Shown piece after piece: positions 1 through 8,595 of a stretch of 64,000 nt of DNA (positions are counted from its first letter, which is position 1; each line of letters opens with the position of its first letter). Position numbers and translations under genes: made by a program. Below the pieces are notes generated by a model. That model saw nothing but the letters and a program-made list of their open reading frames with translations. It was not told the origin of the DNA and did no database searches. This stretch comes from CAZYJR01 sp964647905 (GTDB lineage: Bacteria > Desulfobacterota > DSM-4660 > Desulfatiglandales > HGW-15): the NCBI GenBank assembly GCA_964647905.1, contig CAZYJR010000010.1, forward strand, positions 1-64,000. The letters are read 5' to 3'.

Positions 1-99
1 GTTGGACGAGCCCGGTTACTGGAGCGGGGCTACATACAAGCAAATATCTCTTTTTGACTGGGCGCCTTTGAAAGATCGGTTTTGCCGAGGACTTTTGTT

Positions 100-339
100 A
101 TGGAAATCCGTGTGGAATGTTATTCAGGATACAGGGGCGAAGAAACCCCCCGCCGGTTCCGGCTGGGTGAGCGACGCGTTGAGATCCACGAGGTCATTGA
201 CCGATGGCTTGCCCCGGACCATCGGTATTTCAAGGTAACGGGCGAGGACGGCGCGACCTACATCCTGCGCCACGATTCGGAGACCTGCATTTGGGAGCTT
301 ACCTACTTCCAAGGGAGAGGCATCCCCGGTGTTCTTTGA
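100..339 (+). CDS. Small conserved hypothetical protein
   Basis: This 79-residue soluble protein starts MEIRVECYSGYRGEE and contains the segments RWLAPDHRYFKV and TYILRHDSETCIWEL. I have the impression of a short conserved protein of Desulfobacterota, but I cannot name a function. The ATG at 100 is preferred over an in-frame TTG at 82 because a GAGG motif lies at 87-90 with good spacing. It has no signal peptide or membrane segment. The rich mix of aromatic, charged and Gly residues suggests a small beta-rich domain. It converges with the lipoprotein gene that ends at 354. Confidence 0.6.
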   Translation: MEIRVECYSGYRGEETPRRFRLGERRVEIHEVIDRWLAPDHRYFKVTGEDGATYILRHDSETCIWELTYFQGRGIPGVL

Positions 340-353
340 GGTTTTTCCGGGGT

Positions 354-920
354 CTACAGGGCATTGAGAGCATCGAGAAAACCGGGCCTCCATCTCAACT
401 CCTTGGCGGCGTCTTTCAATGCCTCTGAGATCGCCTCCCCCATGAGACCGGGTATGTCCGAGGCCAGCAGCGGATCTCCCGCCAGGCTGCAGCCGCCGTG
501 AATCTTTCCCCTCCAAATCGGTGTTTTCCCCTCTGCTCGGTACAGCGACAGGGAGACTATGAGACCCGCTGAGAGTGGGTATCCCCCGTCCGGGGCGAAC
601 CACCTGACCTCCGCATGGAGGCGCCCGCTACACCCGTGACAGGTGTCCTTCACCACCGCACCCATGGCCTCCAGCTCCACCGCGAGAGCCTCCCTGACCA
701 AAGTCGTGGGCTCCTCTTTCAGGGTCCATTGGCGGCCCTTCACCCCGTACCACGATCTATCCCTGCACCCCTCCGGGGTGGGCAAAAAAATGGTCACAGT
801 CTGTGAAAGGACGGGGCTGGTCCATTGAGGGCTGGGCGGCTCGGTGGTGACTATCCACCTGCTCCCCGTGCACGCGGAAAAGAGGAGCAGGAGAATGACC
901 AAACATCGCCTGTTGATCAT
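354..920 (-). CDS. Putative lipoprotein
   Basis: The product of about 188 residues begins MINRRCLVILLLLFSAC, a basic n-region, a hydrophobic stretch and a lipobox-like LFSAC. It is therefore probably a lipid-anchored periplasmic or outer-membrane protein. The mature part has a CHGC motif near the middle. The later segment IWRGKIHGGC resembles small outer-membrane-complex lipoproteins that measure total stress or assembly, but I do not recognise a family. A longer start at 944 would overlap the upstream gene. The ATG at 920 leaves an 11-base gap after the transglutaminase-like gene and gives a better signal peptide. The two genes look like one minus-strand transcription unit. Confidence 0.55.
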   Translation of the reverse strand: MINRRCLVILLLLFSACTGSRWIVTTEPPSPQWTSPVLSQTVTIFLPTPEGCRDRSWYGVKGRQWTLKEEPTTLVREALAVELEAMGAVVKDTCHGCSGRLHAEVRWFAPDGGYPLSAGLIVSLSLYRAEGKTPIWRGKIHGGCSLAGDPLLASDIPGLMGEAISEALKDAAKELRWRPGFLDALNAL

Positions 921-931
921 CTCACTGTCAC

Positions 932-1663
932 TCAAAAAGGCCATCTGGGGTAGTGGGGGGCATCGTACTCCCCATCGTAGCTCAGGGCTCGGGCCCTCAG
1001 GAGGGCGTCAAAATCGTGGATGCTTCGTATGCCCATGTCCCAGAAGTCTCTTCCTTTGGAACAAAGCACCTCGCCATGAGGATAGTCGGTCCTATCGGGG
1101 TCATACTCCGAGTACTCCGAGTAGAGCCATCGAAAAGTGGGATCGAACAAGAACCACCGGTCTTCCAGAAACACCTCTATGAAGCAATGCCCCGTGGTAA
1201 GGGACATACGGTCGTGTTTGAATCGGTGCATCCAATCCACATTTGCGGTCACCACCATCCTGGACGGTATGCCCGACGCCCTGAAGAGGGTCGTCATGAC
1301 CAGGGCGGAGTCGCTGCACCCGCCGATCCTGGCCCGGCCCATTATCTCGTCGGCGGTGGTGCTAAACGCATCCTTGTTGTACCATGGATCCCAGGGATAC
1401 CGCTCCGCCGTGAGAATAACAGACCTGTACAGCCGCTCCCTCCTGTTCCTCCCGGTTATTTCCCCTGCAATGGATTTGATGCGCCCGGAGACGGTGCTCT
1501 GCTCCCCGGACCTTAGCCATACGGAAGCCTCCGGTGGGACACGTTTGTCTTGAAAAAGCGAAAAATCCATGGGCGGGGACGATAGCACCGAATGAGCACA
1601 GGCAAAAACAAATGGTACCAGAAAAAAAATCAATGTACACTTGCAGCGGCAAGTTCGCTTAAT
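932..1663 (-). CDS. Transglutaminase-like cysteine protease-fold protein, exported
   Basis: The core shows the three transglutaminase-fold signatures: Cys in RIGGCSDSALVMTTLF, His in TTGHCFIEVF and Asp in LFDPTFRW, in the order expected for the Cys-His-Asp triad. Such proteins act as peptidases, amidases or isopeptide-forming enzymes; the substrate is unknown. The N-terminus KRTCRCKCTLIFFLVPFVFAC looks like a lipoprotein signal with lipobox VFAC. Start choice is unclear. An ATG at 1729 would run into the divergent gene, a TTG at 1633 loses the basic n-region, and an ATT at 1663 preceded by GGAG would give an ideal signal peptide. The coordinates follow that last reading. It is followed at 11 bases by the lipoprotein gene. 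Confidence 0.6.
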   Translation of the reverse strand: MKRTCRCKCTLIFFLVPFVFACAHSVLSSPPMDFSLFQDKRVPPEASVWLRSGEQSTVSGRIKSIAGEITGRNRRERLYRSVILTAERYPWDPWYNKDAFSTTADEIMGRARIGGCSDSALVMTTLFRASGIPSRMVVTANVDWMHRFKHDRMSLTTGHCFIEVFLEDRWFLFDPTFRWLYSEYSEYDPDRTDYPHGEVLCSKGRDFWDMGIRSIHDFDALLRARALSYDGEYDAPHYPRWPF

Positions 1664-1694
1664 CGGGGGTCTCCAAAGGGAAAGGAGGAGTGCG

Positions 1695-2558
1695 ATGAAG
1701 AAGGGGTTCCTATGGGTTCTCGGGGTCATGGTATTGGGCTCGGCCCTCATGTTCAACACCGGAAAGACCGGGGCTGACAGCCTGTCCGATCGAATACTCA
1801 ATTATCTAAAGAAAGAGGCGGAGCCTGTCGAACCGCTCCTGCCGCCCGGAGTGAAGTTGAAGCCCGGTTTCGAGCCCGGAGAGGGCCCCATAATCGGCAA
1901 TTTGCAAATGGTCCAGGGTGATGTACTCGTCTTTCACCGCGGAGAGTCCATCGCTTACAAACTCCAGAAAGACAATCCATTGTACACCGGCGACACCCTG
2001 ATTACCGGCGACCGATCCAGGGCCAACGCCCTGCTCAATGATAGGAGCGTCATCTCCCTGGCGGCCAATTCAAAACTGGTAATCGATGAATCCTTCTATG
2101 ATCCTCAGGAGGAAAAGAGATCGTCTCTCTTGAGCCTCCTTTTCGGCAAGGCGCGTTTCATAGTGGCAAAGCTCAGGGGTGATTCCCGCTATGCTATAAA
2201 CACGCCAACGGCGGTCTGCGGCCTTAGAGGGTCTGACCTGGCCCTTGCGGTTCTCCCCGAGGAAAACGACGTTTCTTTCCTTCCAAGGCTCTTTGCCCTG
2301 CTAAACCCTGTCAATAGAGCCCATGCTCAGGCCCCGTTGCCCCTGGCCACATTCCTGGTCACAGGCGCCGAGACCACGGTCAGCTTCACCGGGGCGGCGG
2401 GTGCGGCTCAGACCGTGGGGCCGTTCGCCGTCTCAGCGGCTTCGGCCGGCGCGGCGGCCGCCGCCCCGATAACGGTGGGCGCTGTGGCGGCCGGCGCGGT
2501 CTTGGAAGTGGTGGGTCCCGGGCTTGCGGCCATGTCGATGCCGCCTGCCAGACAATAG
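1695..2558 (+). CDS. FecR-domain exported protein
   Basis: The 287-residue protein has a signal peptide (MKKGFLWVLGVMVLGSALMF) followed at about residues 60-170 by a FecR-type domain. Its features are GDVLVFHRG, the TGDTLITGDRSRANALL turn, SVISLAANSKLVID, FGKARFIVAKL and the terminal NTPTAVCGLRGSDLAL. Members of this family are periplasmic beta-sandwich domains, often in surface structures or signalling. Here no sigma factor or TonB receptor is adjacent, so iron signalling is unlikely. The C-terminal 60 residues are very Ala/Gly/Val rich and could form a membrane helix or low-complexity anchor. A strong ribosome site AAAGGAGGAG at 1681-1690 fixes the start. It is divergent from the transglutaminase-like gene and ends just before a perfect hairpin. 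Confidence 0.75.
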   Translation: MKKGFLWVLGVMVLGSALMFNTGKTGADSLSDRILNYLKKEAEPVEPLLPPGVKLKPGFEPGEGPIIGNLQMVQGDVLVFHRGESIAYKLQKDNPLYTGDTLITGDRSRANALLNDRSVISLAANSKLVIDESFYDPQEEKRSSLLSLLFGKARFIVAKLRGDSRYAINTPTAVCGLRGSDLALAVLPEENDVSFLPRLFALLNPVNRAHAQAPLPLATFLVTGAETTVSFTGAAGAAQTVGPFAVSAASAGAAAAAPITVGAVAAGAVLEVVGPGLAAMSMPPARQ

Positions 2559-2565
2559 CGGGCTT

Positions 2566-2628
2566 CGGGGTCGGGTCTTAAATATTAATTATTCCGTTGG
2601 AATAATTAATATTTAAGACCCGACCCCG
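2566..2628. repeat. Perfect 30-bp inverted repeat with 3-base loop
   Basis: Bases 2566-2595 are exactly complementary to 2599-2628, with only GTT between them. The outer arm is G+C-rich (CGGGGTCGGGTC) and the inner arm A+T-rich (TTAAATATTAATTATTCC). It sits between the converging FecR-domain gene and rng, whose stop is at 2634. It could terminate both genes, but there is no T-run after either arm, and the length and perfection look more like a REP/MITE-type mobile palindrome. Similar elements in this phylum are often scattered through genomes, which is recollection rather than a search result. Confidence 0.85.
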
Positions 2629-2633
2629 TGACC

Positions 2634-4112
2634 TTACTGTTTGACGAAATCCAGCTTGGACTCACCCCTGGGGAGGGAATGGTCGGCCTGAAGAGTGATG
2701 CTCACGCCGTAGCGTTGCTCCAGGTCCAGGAGCTCCCTCCTCTTGCGGTTCTGGAGGTAGGAAACCACCTCAGGGGAAATGGTCCCGGTAAGCTGGGTAA
2801 TCTCGCCCTTGGAGAGCCCCACCCAGATCCTCCGCATGACGGAGACCGCCGCTGACTCCACGCTCATCACGGTGCCCCGTCCCTGGCAGTAGGGGCAGCT
2901 CTGATAAGTCTTGGATTCGATGGAGGGGCGCAGGCGCTGGCGGGAGAGCTCCAGCAAGCCGAATTTGGAGAGCGTGCTCACGTCCGTCTTGGCCCGGTCC
3001 TTTTTCATCTCCTCGCGAAGGAGCTTCTCCACTTCCCGGTTGTGCTTTCTGTCCTTCATGTCGATGAAATCAATCACCACCAGGCCGCCGATGTCCCGCA
3101 GCCGGAGCTGCCGGGCTATCTCCCTGGCGGCCTCCTTGTTGGTGTTGAAGGCCATGCTCTCCACGTCCTTTCCCACCCTCCCCCTGCCCGAGTTGACATC
3201 AACGGCGATCAGGGCCTCTGTAGGGTCGATGACTATGGATCCGCCCGAGGGTAGATTCACCCGGTTGCGGTAGATGCTCTCGATCTGTTCCTCGATGTCG
3301 TAGCGATCAAAGATAGGCACCTTGTCCTTGTAATGCTTCACTATGCGCTGGTGCCTGGGGGAGATTATTTTCATATACTCTTTGATCTTGTTGTAGGTAT
3401 CCTTGTCGTCGACCAGGACCTCGCTCACGTCGCTGTTGAAGTAATCCCTCAGGGTCCTGAGGCAGAGGTCCTGCTCCTTGTGTATCAAGCTGGGGGTTGG
3501 AGACTCGTTGACCTGGGCCTTGATGTTGCGCCACATGCGAAGCAGGCGATTGAGATCCTTGGAGAGCTCCTTCTTGTTCTGCCCGGCTGCGACCGTCCTG
3601 ACTATGAAACCGATCTCCTCGGGCAGGGTGAGCTGGCTCATGATCTCCTTCAGGCGCTGGCGCTCGGCCTCGTCCTCTATCTTCCTGGATACCCCGTTAA
3701 GGGTCCGGCCAGGTGTCAGCACCAAGTACCTGCCCGCAATAGAGATGTATGTGGTGAGATGGGCCCCTTTGCGGCCGGGCATCTCTTTCAGGACCTGAAC
3801 CAAGACCTCCTGCCCCTTTTTCAGAGCCTTCTCAAGGGGTGGCAGATGCCCGGCGTCCGGGTCCACCTCGGTTTGGCAGTACTCCGGGTGCACGTCCGAT
3901 GCAGGCAGGAACCCGTTCTTTTCCACCCCGAAATTGACGAAACAGGCCTGGAGACTGGGCTCTATGCGCTCGATCATGCCCCTGTAAATGTTGCCCTCGC
4001 GCTGCTCGGACATGGTGGTCTCTATGTGAAACCCGTCCAGCATGCCGTCCTTTATAAAAGCGACCCGGAACTCTTCCGGATCAACTGCATTTATAAGCAT
4101 CTTCGTAGTCAT
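2634..4112 (-). CDS. rng: Ribonuclease G/E family endoribonuclease
   Basis: The 492-residue protein has the compact RNase G architecture. An N-terminal segment (MTTKMLINAVDPEEFRVAFI) and S1 RNA-binding domain (around residues 36-130, with NIYRGMIERIEPSLQACFVN) precede the catalytic region. The two metal-binding Asp residues are visible in IAVDVNSGRG (near 305) and VVIDFIDMKDRKHN (near 345). The zinc-link cysteines are in CPYCQGRG (near 415). It lacks the long RNase E C-terminal degradosome scaffold. It would cleave single-stranded A/U-rich RNA and mature 5S and 16S rRNA. GAGGATAA just before the ATG serves as ribosome site. RNase Y is also encoded nearby, so this genome carries both endonuclease types. 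Confidence 0.93.
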   Translation of the reverse strand: MTTKMLINAVDPEEFRVAFIKDGMLDGFHIETTMSEQREGNIYRGMIERIEPSLQACFVNFGVEKNGFLPASDVHPEYCQTEVDPDAGHLPPLEKALKKGQEVLVQVLKEMPGRKGAHLTTYISIAGRYLVLTPGRTLNGVSRKIEDEAERQRLKEIMSQLTLPEEIGFIVRTVAAGQNKKELSKDLNRLLRMWRNIKAQVNESPTPSLIHKEQDLCLRTLRDYFNSDVSEVLVDDKDTYNKIKEYMKIISPRHQRIVKHYKDKVPIFDRYDIEEQIESIYRNRVNLPSGGSIVIDPTEALIAVDVNSGRGRVGKDVESMAFNTNKEAAREIARQLRLRDIGGLVVIDFIDMKDRKHNREVEKLLREEMKKDRAKTDVSTLSKFGLLELSRQRLRPSIESKTYQSCPYCQGRGTVMSVESAAVSVMRRIWVGLSKGEITQLTGTISPEVVSYLQNRKRRELLDLEQRYGVSITLQADHSLPRGESKLDFVKQ

Positions 4113-4158
4113 TTATCCTCTATGGCACCTTTGTCCGCTCGGGTGACCCGGGAGCGGG

Positions 4159-5508
4159 TTACTTCCGGCCTCTGCGTTCCATATGCTGGTGCGCCTGATA
4201 CATGAAGGTTCTTATGGCGGCCTCCCTGCCCGGCTGATAAGTGCCGTCGCAGGGGGTGTCGAGATACGGGAGTCTGTGGCGGTTGGCCACCGGGCGGACA
4301 ACCGCGGAAGTGATGGTGCTTGGCATGCAGGTGAAAGGATAGACATTGACCACGCCGTTGAATCCCTCACGCATGTACTCCATTACCCCGGCGATGCTCA
4401 GACACGCCTCGGTGCCCACGTCAAAGGAGAAGAGGTCCTCTTCCAGCAGGACCCGTTCCAGGTCCCCGACGTCATGGTCTCCCGGGAGGTCTATGATCCT
4501 TCCTATCCTCTTGTATACCTGCTTCATTTTCGTCTGGCGGTAGTAGAGCTCCAGGCCGTAGGCGACGACTTTGGACAGGTAATCCCGGATCTCCTTGTAC
4601 CTCATCAGCCTCAGGCTCCGGCGGAGGCCCATGCGGGCCTGGCGCATGCAGTCATAGGCGGTGTAGTTTACCCACTCGGCTATGGAGGCGTTCACCACTT
4701 CCGCGCCGTAGCGCTCCAACATCCGGATGAGGTCCTGGTTGGCCTGGGTATGGGTGCGCAGGTAGATCTCACCCACTATTCCGATCAATGGCTTGCGGGG
4801 AACAGAAGGGTCGATGAGGGCGGCCCCCTCTCTTGCCGACCGCTCCAGTTCTTCCAGGACGGCGTCGAAGCCCCGGCCGGGCTCATGGGCCTCGAAGGAG
4901 CGGGAGAGATCCTCTATGGCCCTTTCCATGAAGGCGTCCGCCGCTCCGGGTTCTCTTTCATAGGGACGGATGCGCCACAGTAGGCGGTCCAGTACGTCGG
5001 CCGTCACCACTGACAGGTAGGCGGTCTTTCTAAAGTCCCGTATCCGGTCCTCCGGTATCATTCCGGCAGGGGAGTAGGCGTTGTCAGAGGTCAGGGAGCC
5101 TATCCTGAGGTCCTGGAGATCCGGAAACGAGTCCAGCACGATCCTCTGGAACTTGTTGTACATGCCGAACCGGCAAGGCCCGCCCGCCTCCGGCATGAAG
5201 TAGACGTAGTCCCGGGCGTCGAACTGCTCGCCCAGCCGCTCCTTTTCCCGGGCCATGAAGTGGAGGATGTCCCCGGTGGTCACCTGGCAGGGAAAGCATT
5301 CCTTGCCCGAGGTGAACTCCTTTCCCAGCTCCATGCCCTTGTAGGTTTCCATTACCTTGGCCTTTACGCCGAACCCGCGGAAAGCGGCCGCCATCAGGAG
5401 ACATCCCGTTCGGTTCATCTCCGGGATGAGAAAGATCTTGTCCCGCACGTCAAAGGTCCCCACCTTGCGGGAGAAGCTTTGAAAGACGCTGGATTCAGTG
5501 GATTCCAT
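4159..5508 (-). CDS. 2-hydroxyacyl-CoA dehydratase-type component (activase partner)
   Basis: This 449-residue protein resembles the C-terminal part of the long activase proteins that carry two BcrAD_BadFG domains plus DUF2229. It has many cysteines in conserved settings: SGKECFPCQVTTGD, GGPCRFGMYNKFQ, EACLSIAGVMEY and YPFTCMPSTITSA. The last three suggest an iron-sulfur cofactor as in HgdB/HgdC-like dehydratases. It begins six bases after the 1025-residue activase, so the two are translationally linked. Together they correspond to a roughly 1450-residue polypeptide found as one chain in other anaerobes. The physiological substrate is not known; by family it would move electrons or CoA-linked intermediates in anaerobic acyl-CoA chemistry. 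Confidence 0.75.
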   Translation of the reverse strand: MESTESSVFQSFSRKVGTFDVRDKIFLIPEMNRTGCLLMAAAFRGFGVKAKVMETYKGMELGKEFTSGKECFPCQVTTGDILHFMAREKERLGEQFDARDYVYFMPEAGGPCRFGMYNKFQRIVLDSFPDLQDLRIGSLTSDNAYSPAGMIPEDRIRDFRKTAYLSVVTADVLDRLLWRIRPYEREPGAADAFMERAIEDLSRSFEAHEPGRGFDAVLEELERSAREGAALIDPSVPRKPLIGIVGEIYLRTHTQANQDLIRMLERYGAEVVNASIAEWVNYTAYDCMRQARMGLRRSLRLMRYKEIRDYLSKVVAYGLELYYRQTKMKQVYKRIGRIIDLPGDHDVGDLERVLLEEDLFSFDVGTEACLSIAGVMEYMREGFNGVVNVYPFTCMPSTITSAVVRPVANRHRLPYLDTPCDGTYQPGREAAIRTFMYQAHQHMERRGRK

Positions 5509-5514
5509 GGTTCC

Positions 5515-8500
5515 TCAATTGGAAAGCTTCCTCTCCTCCGAGGCCAGGCTCCGGTTGAGCCTGTCCATGGCGTTTTCAACCACGTTTCTGAAGGCCTCCA
5601 GGCGGGTCATCACCCCGGCCACGGCGCTGTGCTCGTCCAGCTCCAGGATCAGATAGGGCTTCTCTCCCATGATGTGCTTATAGAAATGCTCCACAAAGGA
5701 GTCCGCACCGCAACTGAAATTGGTCAGGTGGAGTCCGAAGCTCTCCGGCCGTCGCCTGATAAACTTGGCCGTCCTGAGTATCCTGGCCCCCAGCCCCCAG
5801 TACATGGAGGGAAAATCCGAGAGATCCACATCGCTGACGTCCACCAGATCCATGGGGATCGCTGATACGCCTATCTTGGCCAGGTTTTGACCAAGCCTCA
5901 GGTTGAGGCGCTCGTCATAAAGGTTGTAGGGTCGTCCGGTCACGATCACCAAGGGCTCTTGCGGGTCATGATCCTCCATGATCCCGGCCCCTTCCGCATA
6001 AAGCTCCTGTTCGAACCCCTTCGTCGCTTCAAGGCCCTCCTCCAGGGCGGCTCGTATTTCGGCGCGGCTCCGGTCCAGGGCCTTGGCGAGCTGCCCGGCC
6101 AACTCCAGGGCCTGGAGATCCGGATCCTGGCGCAGGTGGAGTATGGCGTGGAGCATGTCGACGCCTCGGAGATCCAGGGCGGCCTTGAGCATGTACCGGT
6201 TGGCCTGGACCAAGGGGCAGAAAAACCCGCGCTCGGCCTCTGTGGGCGTGGGCATGTCCACTATGGTGGGCAGAAACAGGTACCGGGTCCTCCCCGCAAG
6301 GGTCTTTACGTGTCCGTGGGAGACCTTTATCGGATAGCACGTCTCCGCTGTCACGCTTTCAATCCCGGTACTGGAGATCTCTCCGTTCGTGGGAGGCGTA
6401 AGAGCCAGCCGGTACCCCAGGCGGTCAAAAAAGTGCGCCCACAGGATCCCGGTCTGAAACGTATACAGGCTCCGCTGCATCCCCACGGTCGGGCGCCCGT
6501 CGTCCTCGATCACCGTTTCTCCGGGGGCGAGCTCCCGGTATAGACCCTCCATGTGTTTCCGCCAGACGGAATCACGCAGCTTGAAGGCGTTCAGCCGCGT
6601 CTCCCTGCTGGACGTCACCGTCTCGTAACGACCGCACTCCCCACCCCAGATGGTCTTTCTGCCGTCAAAGTCGTAAATCTTGAGCTTGCAGCGGTTGTGG
6701 CAATTCGGGTCCGCCCGGCAGATCTTCTCTTTGTAGTCCATCCGGTCCCGGACCGCGCTTGCAATACCCCGAAACCTGCTATTGGCGATCCCCTCGGACT
6801 GCATCTTCTCCTGTACACTGACGGCCGCACCATACGCCCCCAGCACCTCCCGGTGCTTGGGGACCGCGAGCGCCCTTCCCAGGACGTTCTCAAAGGCGCC
6901 CACCACGGCCTTGTTCAGGGAAGGACCGCCCAGGAACATCACGCGCCGGCCGACCTTTCGCTTCCCCACCACCCGGTTCAGGTAATTGTGGACCACCGCA
7001 TAGCACAGCCCGGCGATCAAGTCCTTGGTGTCCACTCCCTGCTGGTGATAGGAGACCAGATCCGACTCCATGAAGACCGTGCACCTCTCAGCGAGCCTCA
7101 CCGGACCTTGTGAGGACAGGGCTATCTCCTGGAACTCGTCCACTATGTTTATGCCGTACTTGTTGGCCAGCTCGTGGAGAAAGCTGCCCGTGCCGGCCGC
7201 GCAGACCTTGTTCATGTCGAAGTCCAGGGGGTAGCGGTTGGCCACGTAAATGTACTTGGAGTCCTGGCCCCCGATCTCGAAGATGGTATCCACCTCGGGA
7301 TCCATTTCCACCGCCCCCCTGGCATGGGCGGTTATCTCGTCTATGATCAGATCCGCGTTGAGGAATGTGCCCACCACATTGCGGCCCGACCCGGTGGTGG
7401 CCGTCCCCCTTATGGACAGGTCCTCTCCGAGCTCGTCCCGGAGCTCGGATAGGAGGCGCTGGGTGACCTCTATGGGCTTGCCCCTGGTGTGTACGTAGCT
7501 CTTGTGGACGATCCTCCGGTCCTCGTCCACCAGGGCGTACTTCGTGGTGGTTGATCCTATGTCCAGGCCCAAATAAACCGGCTCGCCCTTGCCCGGAGGG
7601 CGCCGGGTGAGCCTGTTGTCGGACGGGAAGGATGTCTTTCTCAGCCCCAGCTTGGGGGCCAAAGGCAGGTCCGCCAGGGTCTCATCCCTGGCCGTCCGGT
7701 ATGCGCTCAGGTCCGGGCGGTTGCGGATCCCTTGATTCCGGGCCTGGAGGGCGACGCCCAGGCCCCCCAGAGACGTGCTGTGAGGCGGCACGAGGAGCCC
7801 CGGGAAATAGTCCCTTAAGGCACGCACCTGAAGCTCGTTCAAGGAGAGACCGCCCACGAACAGTATGGGCTCCTCCAAGGCCCTGTTCTGAACTATCGTG
7901 CTTACATAGTTGCGGGCGTTCCCCACATGCAGCCCGTAGATGATGTCCTCGAGCCTCTCTCCCTTGTTTTGCAGGTGGATCATGTCGGACTTGGTGAAAA
8001 CGGTACAGCGGCAGGCCACGTTGGCTGGCTGCTCGCTCTGCATGCCCATTCGGATGAAATCCGACAAAATGCGGTCCACCTGGTCCTGGGAGATCTTTCC
8101 CTCGCGATCGTATATGGCGGTCGCCAGCCTCTGAGCCTGTTGATCTATGAATGAGCCGGTACCGGACGCGCACGGGCCGTTAGTATTGAAATACTCGAGC
8201 TCCCAGCCGTTCCCCCTGTGGCTGATCTGGAAAAGGGACGTGTCTTGCCCGCCCATGCTGATGATGGTCCTGGCATCGGCCCTGACATGAAGGGCTCCGA
8301 GGACCTGCGCTATGGTCTCGAACTCGTAAAAGGCCCCAACGCGGCGGCTCAAAGCGCGGCCGTGGTTCCCGGTAAAGGCGACCGCCTGAACGGATTCCTC
8401 TCCAAACTTCGCATAGATCTCCTTTACCACCTCGGAGACCTCGTCCTCCAGCCTTCCCAGGTGACGCCTGTACGGGAGCTCGAAGAGGATCTCGCCTTCA

Positions 8501-8592
8501 GCGTCTATAACCATGCCGTTCAGGCTTACCGAACCGGCGTCTATCCCCACCCAATAGCCGTGTTCACCCCTGTTGGATCTGGATCCACCCAT
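5515..8592 (-). CDS. Acyl-CoA dehydratase activase, tandem ASKHA ATPase domains plus DUF2229
   Basis: The 1025-residue protein has two BcrAD/BadFG-type ATPase domains of the actin/hexokinase fold. The first is around residues 12-280 (GIDAGSVSLNGM, GGQDTSLFQI, CASGTGSFIDQQA). The second is around 340-590 (LGLDIGSTTTKYAL, GGQDSKYIYV, CAAGTGSFLHELA). In this family the Cys of each C-A-S/A-G-T-G motif ligates a [4Fe-4S] cluster shared across a dimer, and each domain also has a conserved RCTVF Cys. The C-terminal third (CRADPNCHNRCKLKIYDF onward) is DUF2229-like. Such ATPases energise electrons for 2-hydroxyacyl-CoA dehydratases or benzoyl-CoA reductases. The start is close behind the radical SAM gene (three bases), so the genes are cotranscribed. 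Confidence 0.87.
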   Translation of the reverse strand: MGGSRSNRGEHGYWVGIDAGSVSLNGMVIDAEGEILFELPYRRHLGRLEDEVSEVVKEIYAKFGEESVQAVAFTGNHGRALSRRVGAFYEFETIAQVLGALHVRADARTIISMGGQDTSLFQISHRGNGWELEYFNTNGPCASGTGSFIDQQAQRLATAIYDREGKISQDQVDRILSDFIRMGMQSEQPANVACRCTVFTKSDMIHLQNKGERLEDIIYGLHVGNARNYVSTIVQNRALEEPILFVGGLSLNELQVRALRDYFPGLLVPPHSTSLGGLGVALQARNQGIRNRPDLSAYRTARDETLADLPLAPKLGLRKTSFPSDNRLTRRPPGKGEPVYLGLDIGSTTTKYALVDEDRRIVHKSYVHTRGKPIEVTQRLLSELRDELGEDLSIRGTATTGSGRNVVGTFLNADLIIDEITAHARGAVEMDPEVDTIFEIGGQDSKYIYVANRYPLDFDMNKVCAAGTGSFLHELANKYGINIVDEFQEIALSSQGPVRLAERCTVFMESDLVSYHQQGVDTKDLIAGLCYAVVHNYLNRVVGKRKVGRRVMFLGGPSLNKAVVGAFENVLGRALAVPKHREVLGAYGAAVSVQEKMQSEGIANSRFRGIASAVRDRMDYKEKICRADPNCHNRCKLKIYDFDGRKTIWGGECGRYETVTSSRETRLNAFKLRDSVWRKHMEGLYRELAPGETVIEDDGRPTVGMQRSLYTFQTGILWAHFFDRLGYRLALTPPTNGEISSTGIESVTAETCYPIKVSHGHVKTLAGRTRYLFLPTIVDMPTPTEAERGFFCPLVQANRYMLKAALDLRGVDMLHAILHLRQDPDLQALELAGQLAKALDRSRAEIRAALEEGLEATKGFEQELYAEGAGIMEDHDPQEPLVIVTGRPYNLYDERLNLRLGQNLAKIGVSAIPMDLVDVSDVDLSDFPSMYWGLGARILRTAKFIRRRPESFGLHLTNFSCGADSFVEHFYKHIMGEKPYLILELDEHSAVAGVMTRLEAFRNVVENAMDRLNRSLASEERKLSN

Positions 8593-8595
8593 GCT

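Noticed and set aside
3333..4205. Plus-strand frame opposite rng
   Set aside because: Shadow frame opposite conserved RNase G catalytic motifs.
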